Part shown: piece after piece, positions 33,417-41,121 of the stretch | Layout: each line of letters opens with the position of its first letter | Numbering within the stretch: the stretch's first letter is position 1 | DNA from: Kiloniellaceae bacterium | GTDB taxonomy: Bacteria > Pseudomonadota > Alphaproteobacteria > Kiloniellales > J153 | DNA length: 41,121 nucleotides | Direction: 5' to 3' | NCBI GenBank assembly: GCA_021776215.1 | Contig: JAJFGI010000258.1 | Span: 1-41,121 of the forward strand | Program-made: the position numbers and the translations under genes | The notes under the pieces: model-generated | Database searches by the model: none | What the model saw: only the letters and a program-made list of their open reading frames with translations | What the model was told of the DNA's origin: nothing

Positions 33417-33457
33417 AAGGGCGCCCACGGGCGGCATGGTTCGGCCGGGGCGCCCTT
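33417..33457 (+). promoter_or_regulatory. Hairpin after the LivK-type gene
   Basis: Perfect 10-bp inverted repeat AAGGGCGCCC (33417-33426) and GGGCGCCCTT (33448-33457) with a 21-nt loop, in the 75-bp spacer before livH. The sequence after it (AACGTAACGG) is not a U-tract and holds the livH ribosome site, so it is probably an attenuating or RNA-protecting stem that lowers permease relative to binding-protein output. Confidence 0.65.
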
Positions 33458-33476
33458 AACGTAACGGAGAAATTCA

Positions 33477-34367
33477 TTGCAGGAACTTATCGGCGTTCCG
33501 GCACCGTTGCTTTTCGGGCAATTGCTCCTCGGCCTGATAAACGGCTCGTTCTATGCCTTGCTCAGCCTGGGCCTCGCGGTCATTTTCGGCATGCTCAACA
33601 TTATCAATTTCGCTCATGGCGCGCTCTACATGACGGGTGCGTTCGTGGCTTGGCTGCTCCTGAACTTTCTCGGCATCGGTTACTGGCCGGCACTCCTGCT
33701 GGCTCCTCTTATCGTTGGACTCCTGGGCATAGTTCTCGAGAAAACATTGCTAAGCCGGCTTTACAATCTCGATCATCTCTACGGGCTGTTGCTGACCTTC
33801 GGCCTTGCCCTCATCATCGAAGGGTTATTCCGAAATGCTTATGGCGTATCCGGCCAGCCCTATCCGATTCCCTCGATCCTGAGCGGCGGCTACAACCTCG
33901 GCTTCATGTTTTTGCCGATTTACCGCGGCTGGGTGATTGTGGTCTCTGCTGTGGTCTGCTTCGGCACGTGGTTTCTTGTCGAACGGACCCGTTTTGGGGC
34001 CTATTTGCGCGCCGCCGTGGAAAATCAGCGATTAGTCCAGGCATTCGGCATCAATGTCCCGCTTATGATGACGCTGACCTTCGGCTTCGCGGTTGCGCTC
34101 GCCGGGCTTGCCGGCGTCCTCGCCGCGCCCATCTACCAAGTCAATCCGTTGATGGGTCAGCACGTGATCATCGTTGTCTTCGCCATCGTCGTGATCGGCG
34201 GTTTGGGCTCAATTCTCGGATCCATCGTCACGGGCCTCGGCATTGGGGTGGTGGAAGGCCTGACGAAAACCTTCTATCCAGAGGGCTCTTCCGTCGTGGT
34301 CTTCATCATTATGACGATCGTTCTGGTTGTGCGGCCGCACGGGCTTTTCGGGAGGTCACGGACATGA
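33477..34367 (+). CDS. livH: Branched-chain-amino-acid-type ABC permease LivH
   Basis: 296 residues. The start is a TTG at 33477 with GGAG eight bases upstream; no ATG fits as well before the first helix. Typical LivH features: LLLGLINGSFYALLSLGLAVIFGMLNIINFAHGALYM, LYGLLLTFGLALIIEGLFR, the coupling loop RTRFGAYLRAAVENQRLVQAFGINV, and RPHGLFG at the end. About eight membrane segments. It forms a heterodimeric channel with LivM, whose ATG overlaps this stop. Confidence 0.93.
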   Translation: MQELIGVPAPLLFGQLLLGLINGSFYALLSLGLAVIFGMLNIINFAHGALYMTGAFVAWLLLNFLGIGYWPALLLAPLIVGLLGIVLEKTLLSRLYNLDHLYGLLLTFGLALIIEGLFRNAYGVSGQPYPIPSILSGGYNLGFMFLPIYRGWVIVVSAVVCFGTWFLVERTRFGAYLRAAVENQRLVQAFGINVPLMMTLTFGFAVALAGLAGVLAAPIYQVNPLMGQHVIIVVFAIVVIGGLGSILGSIVTGLGIGVVEGLTKTFYPEGSSVVVFIIMTIVLVVRPHGLFGRSRT

Positions 34368-35341
34368 GCGGCGCCACCCTTAGTCGAACCGCCAGTCGAT
34401 TGAACGGCCCAGTGGCGCGCCGCACGGGCCTGGTTCTGGTCGTGGTCCTGCTTCTCACGGCGCCGTTCATCGGACTCTATCCGATCTTTCTGATGAAACT
34501 GCTCTGCTTCGCCCTGTTCGCTGCCGCGTTCAATCTAATGCTGGGCTATGTGGGGCTCTTGTCATTTGGGCATGCGGCTTTTTTCGGCATGGCGGCGTAC
34601 GTCACTGGCCACGCAGTGAAGGTCTGGGGCTTTCCCACAGAGGTCGGGATTCTGATGGGGACACTCGTCGCCGGTGCGCTTGGCCTGGCGATAGGGTCCC
34701 TTGCCATTCGCCAGCAAGGCATATATTTCGCCATGATTACCCTGGCGTTGGCGCAAATGATCTATTTTTTCTGCTTACAGGCGGGCTTCACTTTTGGCGA
34801 AGATGGGATACAGGGGATTCCGCGCGGGTATTTTCTAGGCGTCGTCGACCTTTCGCAGACGCTGAACATGTACTACTTCGTCGTCGGTATTTTCTCGATC
34901 GGCTTTATCATTATCTACCGCACGATCAACTCGCCGTTCGGACAAGTCCTTAAGGCGATTCGGGAGAACGAAAACCGGGTGGTTTCGCTTGGATACCGGG
35001 TGAACCACTTCAAGATCGTGGCCTTTACGCTCTCCGCGGCGCTGTCCGGGCTCGCCGGTTCCACTAAGTCGATTGTGTTTCAGGCCGCGACCTTGACAGA
35101 CGTTCACTGGCAGATGTCGGGCGAGGTCGTTCTCATGACGCTGCTCGGCGGCATGGGCACGATCTTCGGTCCGGTCGTTGGCGCCGGCATCGTTGTCACG
35201 CTTCAAAACTACCTCGTGTCCGTGGGGTCTTGGGTGACCGTGATCACAGGCGTTATCTTCGTGATTTGCGTGTTGATATTCCGGCGCGGCGTCGTCGGCG
35301 AATTCGTGCATCGCTTCGTCGCGCCAACGGAATCGAAATGA
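34364..35341 (+). CDS. livM: Branched-chain-amino-acid-type ABC permease LivM
   Basis: 325 residues from the ATG at 34364 (ATGA overlap with livH; GGGAGG upstream). The open frame extends to 33650 but that part is a shadow of livH. Motifs: ALFAAAFNLMLGYVGLLSFGHAAFFGMAAY, then GIYFAMITLALAQMIYF, the coupling loop SPFGQVLKAIRENENRVVSLGYRV, and LLGGMGTIFGPVVGA. It is the second channel subunit. Its stop overlaps a 47-codon frame. Confidence 0.94.
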   Translation: MSGATLSRTASRLNGPVARRTGLVLVVVLLLTAPFIGLYPIFLMKLLCFALFAAAFNLMLGYVGLLSFGHAAFFGMAAYVTGHAVKVWGFPTEVGILMGTLVAGALGLAIGSLAIRQQGIYFAMITLALAQMIYFFCLQAGFTFGEDGIQGIPRGYFLGVVDLSQTLNMYYFVVGIFSIGFIIIYRTINSPFGQVLKAIRENENRVVSLGYRVNHFKIVAFTLSAALSGLAGSTKSIVFQAATLTDVHWQMSGEVVLMTLLGGMGTIFGPVVGAGIVVTLQNYLVSVGSWVTVITGVIFVICVLIFRRGVVGEFVHRFVAPTESK

Positions 35342-35481
35342 ACGGTATCGGCGTTTCGCACGCCGTGTCATGGAACTCGCCGGCGTCGAGGCAACTGCTT
35401 GCGCAGCGGAGAGGCTATTCGGTTGCCGCCGCAAGGCATCTCGAGCCGGGACCCGTCCCGCCACCGGCTTTGACACGTTAA
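35338..35481 (+). CDS. Possible 47-residue coupled ORF after livM
   Basis: ATGA overlap with the livM stop opens a frame of 47 codons beginning MNGIGVSHAVSWNSPASRQL. No domain, signal or membrane segment is recognised. It could be the truncated first exon-like remnant of a lost downstream operon gene, or a random frame created by the overlap. Kept because the coupling is exact. Confidence 0.25.
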   Translation: MNGIGVSHAVSWNSPASRQLLAQRRGYSVAAARHLEPGPVPPPALTR

Positions 35482-35866
35482 CTGCCGCGGACGGCCGTAA
35501 CGTGCCATGGCCTTGGTTAGGCTGCGAGGCAGCTTTGCCCCCAGACAGCTAGCGTCTCAGCCGTCATTGTCACGTTAATAGGAAGCGGCCGCAAAGATTC
35601 GTGTCGATGCCCTTTCAGGCTCCCGCGCCCGCACTTTCCCATACCTTGAATGCGTCGGTGCGAATCCGCTTGAACGTGGGTCTGTTGAGCAAATGACGCT
35701 GGACGTAAACTTTTTCTTTCCGACAAATCCGAGGGTACTGCCAAGAAAAAGCGACCCGGCACGAGGCCGGGTCGGAGGCACAGGGAGGATCGCGGCGAGG
35801 CGCCAAGCGCCCGGCTGCACGCCAAAGAACGGGCTAGGGTCGCAGAAATACGGATGCCGGCCGGCG
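35482..35866. other. Convergent intergenic region
   Basis: About 385 bp between the end of the Liv operon and the end of dhaL. The only structure recognised is the leftward terminator at 35746-35774. Frames seen here on both strands are short, biased and without recognisable motifs. No rightward terminator for the Liv operon was found. Confidence 0.5.
35746..35774 (-). terminator. Intrinsic terminator of the DhaKL operon
   Basis: Perfect 9-bp stem, CGACCCGGC (35752-35760) and GCCGGGTCG (35766-35774), with a 5-nt loop. In the leftward transcript it is followed by CUUUUUCUU (complement of 35743-35751). It lies about 90 bp beyond the dhaL stop, the expected place for the end of the operon. Confidence 0.85.
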
Positions 35867-36550
35867 TTATGGCCTGCCCGCACCCGTCTTCAGCGACGGG
35901 GCGAGGAATGTTTCATCGGCCGCAGTCGCATCATTGTCGTTGGATCGGATCGCCTCGATTATGCGTTTGAGTGCCACCATGCCGGGATCGTCTTGGCCGA
36001 TGCTGCGCTCGCCGGCAAGGCGGGCGCGCCCGATCCGCGATGGCTTGTCCCGGTATTCGGCAAGCGCGCGGGCGACCGCCGCATCGGCCACGGATGCGTA
36101 GAGGGTATGATCCGTTTCCTTGGCGATGGCCCCGGCGATGGCCGTCAGACCGTCGAGAACGGATTTGTCGCCGAGCTTCGCCCCGCCGCGCTCCTGCATG
36201 GCGTCCAGCGCCAGGTCGATGAGCCCGGCCAGTTCGGGCCACGGAATACTGGTTCGGCCCCTGGTCGCCTTGGCGGCCCGGTGGACGCCGGTCATCACCA
36301 CGGCACTGAGGCTCGATCCGGAGGTCCGGCCGATGACCCGAACCACGCGGCTCAAACAGTCCCCTATGTCGTCGGGAAAACTTGCCATCTCAGGCCGGAG
36401 CGCCCGTGAGATGGTCGCCAGCGTGGTCCCCATGTCGCCGTCGCCAAGCTTGGCATCGAGATCGTTCAGTTCGGCAGAACAGGCTTCCAATTTCCAGGCC
36501 GCTCGTAGAATAACACCCTGGAGAACCCGACCGGTGATTCCCTGCGTCAT
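35867..36550 (-). CDS. dhaL: Dihydroxyacetone kinase subunit L-like (ATP-binding)
   Basis: 227 residues from the ATG at 36550, which overlaps the dhaK stop as ATGA (the frame opens seven codons earlier). DhaL-family helical barrel: the Mg-ATP site LNDLDAKLGDGDMGTTL contains Asp32, Asp37 and Asp39, and GRTSGSSLSAVVMTG is the phosphate loop. The C-terminus keeps LVDGLTAI-like SVLDGLTAI and a D-P-G motif in GQDDPGMVAL. It transfers phosphate to the ketose held by the K subunit. Whether the donor is ATP or a PTS-type DhaM cannot be told; no DhaM lies in the window. Confidence 0.9.
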   Translation of the reverse strand: MTQGITGRVLQGVILRAAWKLEACSAELNDLDAKLGDGDMGTTLATISRALRPEMASFPDDIGDCLSRVVRVIGRTSGSSLSAVVMTGVHRAAKATRGRTSIPWPELAGLIDLALDAMQERGGAKLGDKSVLDGLTAIAGAIAKETDHTLYASVADAAVARALAEYRDKPSRIGRARLAGERSIGQDDPGMVALKRIIEAIRSNDNDATAADETFLAPSLKTGAGRP

Positions 36551-37548
36551 AGGTTCCTCCAGTACGGACAACTCGCGGTCGCACGCAGAAGGCCTTCCAG
36601 CTCGTCATCCAACTTCATGATAGTCACCGAGGCGCCGGCCATCTCCATGGATGTGGCGTAGTGGCCGACCATCGAGACCGCCATCTCCACGTTCATCGCG
36701 GCCAGACGATGGGCCAGGCGGCGCGTGAGAATGTAGAGTTCGTCCAGCGGCGTCGCGCCCAGGCTGTTGCACAGAAGCGCTATGCGGCCCTTACCCTCGA
36801 GGGGCATATCAGCCACCAGGCGATCCAACATCTCATCGGCCAGCGCATCGGCAGGCTTGAGCGCTCCACGCCACACGCCCCGCTCGCCATGAATGCCCAT
36901 ACCCATCTCGATGGCATCGTCCTCGAGCTCGAACGTCGGCTTTCCCGCCTGCGGCACGGTGCAGGGTGACAACGCGACACCGATGGATCTGCAGCCGGCG
37001 AGAGCCCGCCGCGTGACGGCCGCAACGTCCTGGAGGCTTTGGCCAACCTCGGCGGCCGCGCCGGCGATCTTGAAGGCCAGCACCAAGCCGGCCACACCGC
37101 GCCGCTTTGAGGTCTCCTCGGGAGGTGCGCTGGCAACATCGTCGGCGACGATGACCGTTTCCGTCGGAATGCCTTCCGCGTCGAGATCTTCCGCCGCCAT
37201 CTCGAAGACCATCCGATCACCGCCGTAATTCCCGATCACGGCCAGGACGCCACCGCCCAGGTTCGCGGCGCGGAGCGCGCCCGTCACGTCATCGAGAGAC
37301 GGCCCGGCGAACACGTCACCGACGGCGCAACTGTCGAGCAGGCCCCGTCCGACATAACCGGCGAACAACGGCAAGTGGCCAAAGCCGCCGCCGCTGGCCA
37401 CACCCACTTTGCCGGTTTCCTTCCCCTGCCGGCGAACGATCACACGCCCTTTCGATCCCCGCTGCCGATACGTCTCCGGATGCGCAAGCACTAGCCCGGC
37501 AAGGGCCTCGCCAACGTAGTTTTCGGGATTGTTGATAATTTTCTTCAT
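36547..37548 (-). CDS. dhaK: Dihydroxyacetone kinase subunit K-like with variant substrate loop
   Basis: 333 residues. DhaK binds the ketose covalently as a hemiaminal through a His, here His220 in MGMGIHGERG. The Asp of the substrate site is Asp111 in GNYGGDRMVF. The usual loop GGGSGHEP reads SGGGFGHLPLFAGYVG (52-67): His58 is kept, but Ser and Glu are Phe and Leu. Such changes next to the substrate suggest a ketose other than dihydroxyacetone, for instance a ketotetrose as in erythrulose kinases. It overlaps dhaL by ATGA and lies 67 bp behind the amidase gene in the same operon. Confidence 0.88.
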   Translation of the reverse strand: MKKIINNPENYVGEALAGLVLAHPETYRQRGSKGRVIVRRQGKETGKVGVASGGGFGHLPLFAGYVGRGLLDSCAVGDVFAGPSLDDVTGALRAANLGGGVLAVIGNYGGDRMVFEMAAEDLDAEGIPTETVIVADDVASAPPEETSKRRGVAGLVLAFKIAGAAAEVGQSLQDVAAVTRRALAGCRSIGVALSPCTVPQAGKPTFELEDDAIEMGMGIHGERGVWRGALKPADALADEMLDRLVADMPLEGKGRIALLCNSLGATPLDELYILTRRLAHRLAAMNVEMAVSMVGHYATSMEMAGASVTIMKLDDELEGLLRATASCPYWRNL

Positions 37549-37615
37549 TGTTTCTATCCAAAACAGAATGAATCCCAGATGGGAAACGATCGCGTTCTAT
37601 CAGCCCCCTCTGAGA

Positions 37616-39085
37616 TCACAATCCCGGAGGTCTCTGCACGAGGCCGCCGCGTGCCTTCTCGAAGGCACGGCCGATGCGCAGAGCAAGTGGGTCGTCGAAA
37701 CGCCGCACGACGATTTGGATGGCGCCGGGTAGGCCGGCCGCCGTGATGCCGATCGGCACCGACAGGCTGGCTAGATCGAGGAAGTTCACGAAACGGCCGA
37801 AAATATTGGGCGGCGCCTGCTCGTCGACCTCATCGACAGGAATCGGGGGCTGGTGGCAGCCCGGCACGATGAGGGCGTCGAGCCGATCCAGCCGCGTGAG
37901 GAACTCGGCTTGCGCCGACCGTCGTGTATCCAGCAAGCGCAGATAAACCGAGGCCGGTATCTCGCGCCCGCGCATGATGCGCGCGCGGATGACCGGATCG
38001 ACGGTGCTATCCGCCGGATCGACATAGTGCCCAAGGTGCCGATAGCTCTCGACACTCATGATATCGCCGCCGCCGGTCAAATACTCCTCGATCGACAGTG
38101 GCAGGCGGATCTCCTCGATGTGCGCGCCCAGGGACTCCAGCTCTTCGAGCGCCTTGACGAAAAGCTGGCGGACTTCGGGTGCCACACGGGCAAGATCCCC
38201 TTGCCCCAAGACACCCAATCTGAAGCCCCGGATACCCCGTTCGATCTCGGCGAGCGGCGCGGACTTCGGCGCCTCCGCCGTCGCCGGATCCAACGGATCG
38301 ACTCCGGCAAGCGCTGCGAGAAGGTAGGCGGCATCGCGCACCGAGCGCGTCAGCGGGCCGACAGTATCGTGGGTGGGACAGAGCGGAACCACGCCGCCGC
38401 GGCCAATCAGACCCGACGACGTCTTCAGACCGACGAGTCCGCACCACGCCGCCGGCGTCCGTATGGACCCGCCTGTATCGGTGCCCAACGCCGCCGGCGC
38501 GAGCCCGGCAGCAACGGCAACCGCCGAGCCACTGCTCGATCCGCCCGGAACACGGTGGGTCTCGAGGTCCCAGGGATTCCACGGCGTCCCCTTCACCGGG
38601 TTGGTTCCCCAACCGCCGAAGGCGAACTCGACCATGTGCGTCTTACCCAGCACGATCATACCGGCGGCCTCGAGGCGCCGGACCGCGTTTGCCGATACGG
38701 CGGGATGGCGATCCGTCAACGCGGCCGAACCGGCTTCCGTTGGATGCCCGGCATAATCGAAGATGTCCTTGATCGCGACCGGTATCCCATGCAGCGGGCC
38801 GACGCTCTTACCGATTGTCCGCGCGGTATCGCATGCCCGCGCATCATTCATCGATTGCTCGCCGTAGACGCTGACGAAGGCATGAAGTTTGTCGTCGAAC
38901 CGATTTATCCGGTTCAAGTACTCTTGGACCAGCGACTCGGACGTCAGCAATCCGTCGGCCAACGCGGCCGAAAGCGATTCTATTGTTTGAAACGCCAGAT
39001 CTCGTCCGGAGAAGGGCTTCTTCTTTGCCGCACCTGCCTTGCCGCTGCGCGCCGGTTTGTCGATATTGGCCCGGGCACGAGGCAT
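37616..39085 (-). CDS. Amidase (amidase signature family)
   Basis: 489 residues from the ATG at 39085 (GGGGGA about nine bases upstream); the frame continues to 39193 without protein character. Ser-cisSer-Lys amidase: Lys106 in IPVAIKDIFD, the cis-Ser in GGSSSGSAVAVAAG (181-194), and the nucleophile Ser207 in GTDTGGSIRTPAAWCGLVGLK. A basic, low-complexity stretch of about 25 residues precedes the fold; no export signal is seen. It hydrolyses an amide to acid and ammonia or amine in the cytosol. It lies between an alpha/beta hydrolase and the DhaKL pair behind a Pot-type importer, so its substrate is probably the imported compound or its product. AtzF/allophanate-type or GatA-type roles are less likely from context. 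Confidence 0.9.
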   Translation of the reverse strand: MPRARANIDKPARSGKAGAAKKKPFSGRDLAFQTIESLSAALADGLLTSESLVQEYLNRINRFDDKLHAFVSVYGEQSMNDARACDTARTIGKSVGPLHGIPVAIKDIFDYAGHPTEAGSAALTDRHPAVSANAVRRLEAAGMIVLGKTHMVEFAFGGWGTNPVKGTPWNPWDLETHRVPGGSSSGSAVAVAAGLAPAALGTDTGGSIRTPAAWCGLVGLKTSSGLIGRGGVVPLCPTHDTVGPLTRSVRDAAYLLAALAGVDPLDPATAEAPKSAPLAEIERGIRGFRLGVLGQGDLARVAPEVRQLFVKALEELESLGAHIEEIRLPLSIEEYLTGGGDIMSVESYRHLGHYVDPADSTVDPVIRARIMRGREIPASVYLRLLDTRRSAQAEFLTRLDRLDALIVPGCHQPPIPVDEVDEQAPPNIFGRFVNFLDLASLSVPIGITAAGLPGAIQIVVRRFDDPLALRIGRAFEKARGGLVQRPPGL

Positions 39086-39211
39086 CACGTCATTCCCCCG
39101 TAGTTGCCGAAGACCACCCCGGAGGTGATACCAACGGCGATACGTACATACGGACTGTTTTTGTCGCGCCCTTCCACTTCTTCCCCCTCGCAATGAACAC
39201 CAACAGCGATC

Positions 39212-40153
39212 TCATTCAGCCGAAAGATATTCACCAATGTCTACTATTGTCCGAAACGCGATCGGAATTCGCATCGATCGCTGCAGAAATATATGTGTGA
39301 CTCCCGCGATCTGCCTGGCGGTTACGCTTTTTCCCTGAGAGCGCAGAGACTCGACCAGGTTCACAGAATCATCGCGCAGCAAATCGTGTTCGGCATAGAT
39401 GATCAGAAAATCATTACAAACCGATTGGTTTGAGCGGAGTGGAAAAACTACCGGATCATGCCGAGAGATCGCGCCCGGCGCATAGATCTCGAGAACTTGG
39501 CGCATGCGGGCCTTTGAATTGCCGAACCATGCATCATCGTAACGGTTATAACTACGTGTCGAAAAATCGCAGTCGTACACGCCACAAGCAAGGCATGCTC
39601 TTCGAAAATACCCCCGACCAAGCTCATCTTGGTATGCGACCAAAGTCGAAAGGATGAGGTTTGCGCCGGCCGAATAGCCGGCCACTACTCTTACCGGCCG
39701 ATCCGGAAGCATTGTCTCGGCTATGTATTCGAACCCTGACCGCAGTTCGTTGATCTGGGCGGGAAATTGAGCGGCCGGCGCCTTGGTATACCCGATGCCG
39801 ACAACGGCACATCTCGCCGCGTTGGCAAGAATACGCATCAAACGATCATAGCCGTCCAAGCTGCCTTCCTTCCAGCCACCACCATGAACCCACACGATGT
39901 ATTTGGTGCGCACATCGTCCTTGGGAAAATATGTGCGCAGCTCGATCGACCTATTCGCGACTATAAGTATTTCGCTCTGTATGCAATCAACCGACGGCTT
40001 ATCGGCGCTCCAATACAAACTCAGCTCATTGTTGATTTTCAGCTGTTCTTCATCGGTCAGTTGCTCGAAATTCCGTTCCTCGAGATATTGTCGGTCATGC
40101 TCAATCACCGCCCGCATGTCTTCATCGATAAGGAACTCGTCCAGCTGCATCAT
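39212..40153 (-). CDS. Alpha/beta hydrolase, HSL/kynurenine-formamidase-like
   Basis: 313 residues, starting one base after the permease stop (two adjacent ATGs). The oxyanion motif HGGGW begins at His90, the nucleophile elbow is GYSAG with Ser161, and the acid is Asp257 in YAEHDLLRDD with His287 in GVTHIF, giving a complete triad. An N-terminal helical cap (EDMRAVIEHDRQYLEERNFEQ) resembles formamidase-type members of the HSL group. Base composition is visibly more AT-rich than its neighbours. It likely cleaves an ester or formamide of the imported compound before the amidase acts. The reaction is inferred from context. Confidence 0.87.
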   Translation of the reverse strand: MMQLDEFLIDEDMRAVIEHDRQYLEERNFEQLTDEEQLKINNELSLYWSADKPSVDCIQSEILIVANRSIELRTYFPKDDVRTKYIVWVHGGGWKEGSLDGYDRLMRILANAARCAVVGIGYTKAPAAQFPAQINELRSGFEYIAETMLPDRPVRVVAGYSAGANLILSTLVAYQDELGRGYFRRACLACGVYDCDFSTRSYNRYDDAWFGNSKARMRQVLEIYAPGAISRHDPVVFPLRSNQSVCNDFLIIYAEHDLLRDDSVNLVESLRSQGKSVTARQIAGVTHIFLQRSMRIPIAFRTIVDIGEYLSAE

Positions 40154-40154
40154 A

Positions 40155-40994
40155 TCAACGCGCCGCCCCCTGCGTTCCGAAGGTTTTGTCGATAATCAAG
40201 ATCACTGCAATATTGAGCACGATCATCAGAGACGACACCGCGAATATCGCCGGGCTGAACGAGGTGTTGCTTTGCTGAAAAAGCCAGATCGACAAAGGGA
40301 AGACATCGACGGTGTAGAGGAAGTAGCTCAACGTGAATTCGTTGAACGACAGGATAAAAACGAGTAGCACGCCAGACGACATTCCTCCCCGGATGAGCGG
40401 CAGTATCACTTCCACAAAAGCTCTGATACTGGATGCACCCAGGGTTTTCGCCGCCTCCTGAAAAGACGGATCAATTCCGTGCAGTGCCGCCACGCAGTTG
40501 CGCATCATAAATGGTAGACCAATGATTGAGTGGGCCAGGACAATCTGGAGTACTCCCAGATCCAGCCCGCTAACGCTGACAATCACAAGCAACGCCACAC
40601 CGAGGACGACGGTCGGGAAAATGATCGGCACGCTCAGCAGAAACTCCTCGACAACACGCCGGCCGCGGAACCGGAATCGAATCAGCGCATAAGATGCTGG
40701 GACTCCCGCGATAAGGCATGTCAATGACGTCAAAGCCGCAATCAGCAAGCTGGTCACAAACGATTCTCTCAGGCGCGTAAAATCGTTCCGCCCATCACCA
40801 ATCATTGACCAGACGTCGGCATACCAGCGCAGGCTCAATTCCGGCGGCGGGAATTGCAGGGTGGTGACGGATGTGAACGACATCGCCAGCACCATTGCGA
40901 TCGGCAACAAAAGCAGAACCAACAAGACGCAAGTAAGACCAGCGACCACCGCGGCTTCCACACCTGCTCGTCCGATGGATGCGTTATCACCCAT
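40155..40994 (-). CDS. ABC permease, PotC-like
   Basis: 279 residues from the ATG at 40994, which overlaps the previous permease's stop by 8 bp (the frame opens at 41018). Spermidine/putrescine-type inner-membrane permease: TCVLLVLLLLPIAMVLAMSFTS in the first helix, then LRWYADVWSM, and the coupling loop PSFQEAAKTLGASSIRAFVEVILPLIRGG, close to the EAA consensus. About six helices. It pairs with the PotB-like subunit upstream. The ATPase and receptor genes lie beyond the window edge. Confidence 0.92.
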   Translation of the reverse strand: MGDNASIGRAGVEAAVVAGLTCVLLVLLLLPIAMVLAMSFTSVTTLQFPPPELSLRWYADVWSMIGDGRNDFTRLRESFVTSLLIAALTSLTCLIAGVPASYALIRFRFRGRRVVEEFLLSVPIIFPTVVLGVALLVIVSVSGLDLGVLQIVLAHSIIGLPFMMRNCVAALHGIDPSFQEAAKTLGASSIRAFVEVILPLIRGGMSSGVLLVFILSFNEFTLSYFLYTVDVFPLSIWLFQQSNTSFSPAIFAVSSLMIVLNIAVILIIDKTFGTQGAAR

Positions 40995-41121
40995 GGCCCT
41001 GTCCCTCGGTGGAAACACGGCGGCCGATCAAGTTCGGCAAGGCCTGCACACTCAGCGCAAAAATGATCAGAATGACTGAAAGCGCGGACCCCATCGGCCA
41101 ATTCAGCAAGGTCCCCATTTG
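40987..41121 (-). CDS. ABC permease, PotB-like (3' end only, cut by window edge)
   Basis: The last 44 codons of a permease gene running off the right edge. The segment LLNWPMGSALSVILIIFALS is the final transmembrane helix with the N-W-P-x-G-S-A signature of PotB/AfuB-type permeases, followed by a basic tail ending GQGHG. The stop lies inside the start of the PotC-like gene (ATGGGTGA), showing translational coupling. Too short for further detail. Confidence 0.85.
   Translation of the reverse strand, partial: QMGTLLNWPMGSALSVILIIFALSVQALPNLIGRRVSTEGQGHG

Noticed and set aside
33650-34363. N-terminal extension of the livM frame by 238 codons
   Set aside because: It overlaps livH entirely and is Arg/Pro-rich; the ATG at 34364 has GGGAGG and an ATGA overlap.
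35575-35883. Short minus-strand frames of about 100 codons behind dhaL
   Set aside because: They cross the intrinsic terminator and the dhaL stop and have no motif or ribosome site.

Overview
The window looks like a high-GC alphaproteobacterial chromosome or megaplasmid segment (Rhodospirillales or Rhizobiales type). This is inferred from overall GC richness, many ABC uptake operons with ATGA start/stop overlaps, AGGAGG/GGGAGG ribosome sites, a cbb3 oxidase operon ending in ccoS, and IS6-type transposases of the alphaproteobacterial kind. No tRNA, rRNA or CRISPR array was seen. Most of the window is catabolic uptake machinery; a cbb3 oxidase module sits in the middle between two IS6-type transposase genes.

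Region 1 (29-7517): a leftward operon SDR - aldehyde dehydrogenase - ABC ATPase - permease - NMT1/SsuA-type binding protein - second binding protein. It diverges from a rightward pair, a GntR/FCD repressor and an Asp/Glu-racemase/arylmalonate-decarboxylase-like enzyme. A 12-bp palindrome with an 11-bp-offset degenerate copy lies in the divergent promoter region. The second binding protein has no signal peptide and no clear Shine-Dalgarno, and lies in frame with the first behind a single TGA.

Region 2 (7721-23744): a long leftward operon of about 14.6 kb. It encodes a HisD-like dehydrogenase, an MBL-fold hydrolase, a complete RbsABC-type importer, a complete MalEFGK-type importer with two ATPases, an unrecognised HD-like protein and a short malic enzyme. 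A LacI-family regulator is divergent from it, and a near-perfect 24-bp LacI-type operator overlaps the first codons of the longest HisD-like reading frame, so the true start is probably downstream. This is the best candidate for an undescribed catabolic pathway.

Region 3 (23831-30361): ccoN-ccoO-ccoQ-ccoP, a 74-residue membrane protein, a DUF2189-like membrane protein and ccoS, flanked by two different IS6-type transposase genes in the same orientation. The left one has lost the catalytic Glu (Lys). The right one is frameshifted, has lost the second Asp (His) and is fused to the tail of an unrelated integrase-type transposase. The usual ccoG, ccoH and ccoI genes are absent.

Region 4 (30659-35481): a rightward branched-chain-amino-acid-type ABC operon livG-livF-binding protein-livH-livM plus a coupled 47-codon reading frame.

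Region 5 (35746-41121): a leftward operon with Pot-type permeases (the first cut by the window edge), an HSL-type alpha/beta hydrolase, an amidase, and a variant DhaK/DhaL kinase pair, closed by an intrinsic terminator.

A recurring theme: in all four operons where a binding-protein gene is followed by another gene, a strong hairpin without a U-tract sits directly after the binding-protein stop codon. This is consistent with differential mRNA stability.
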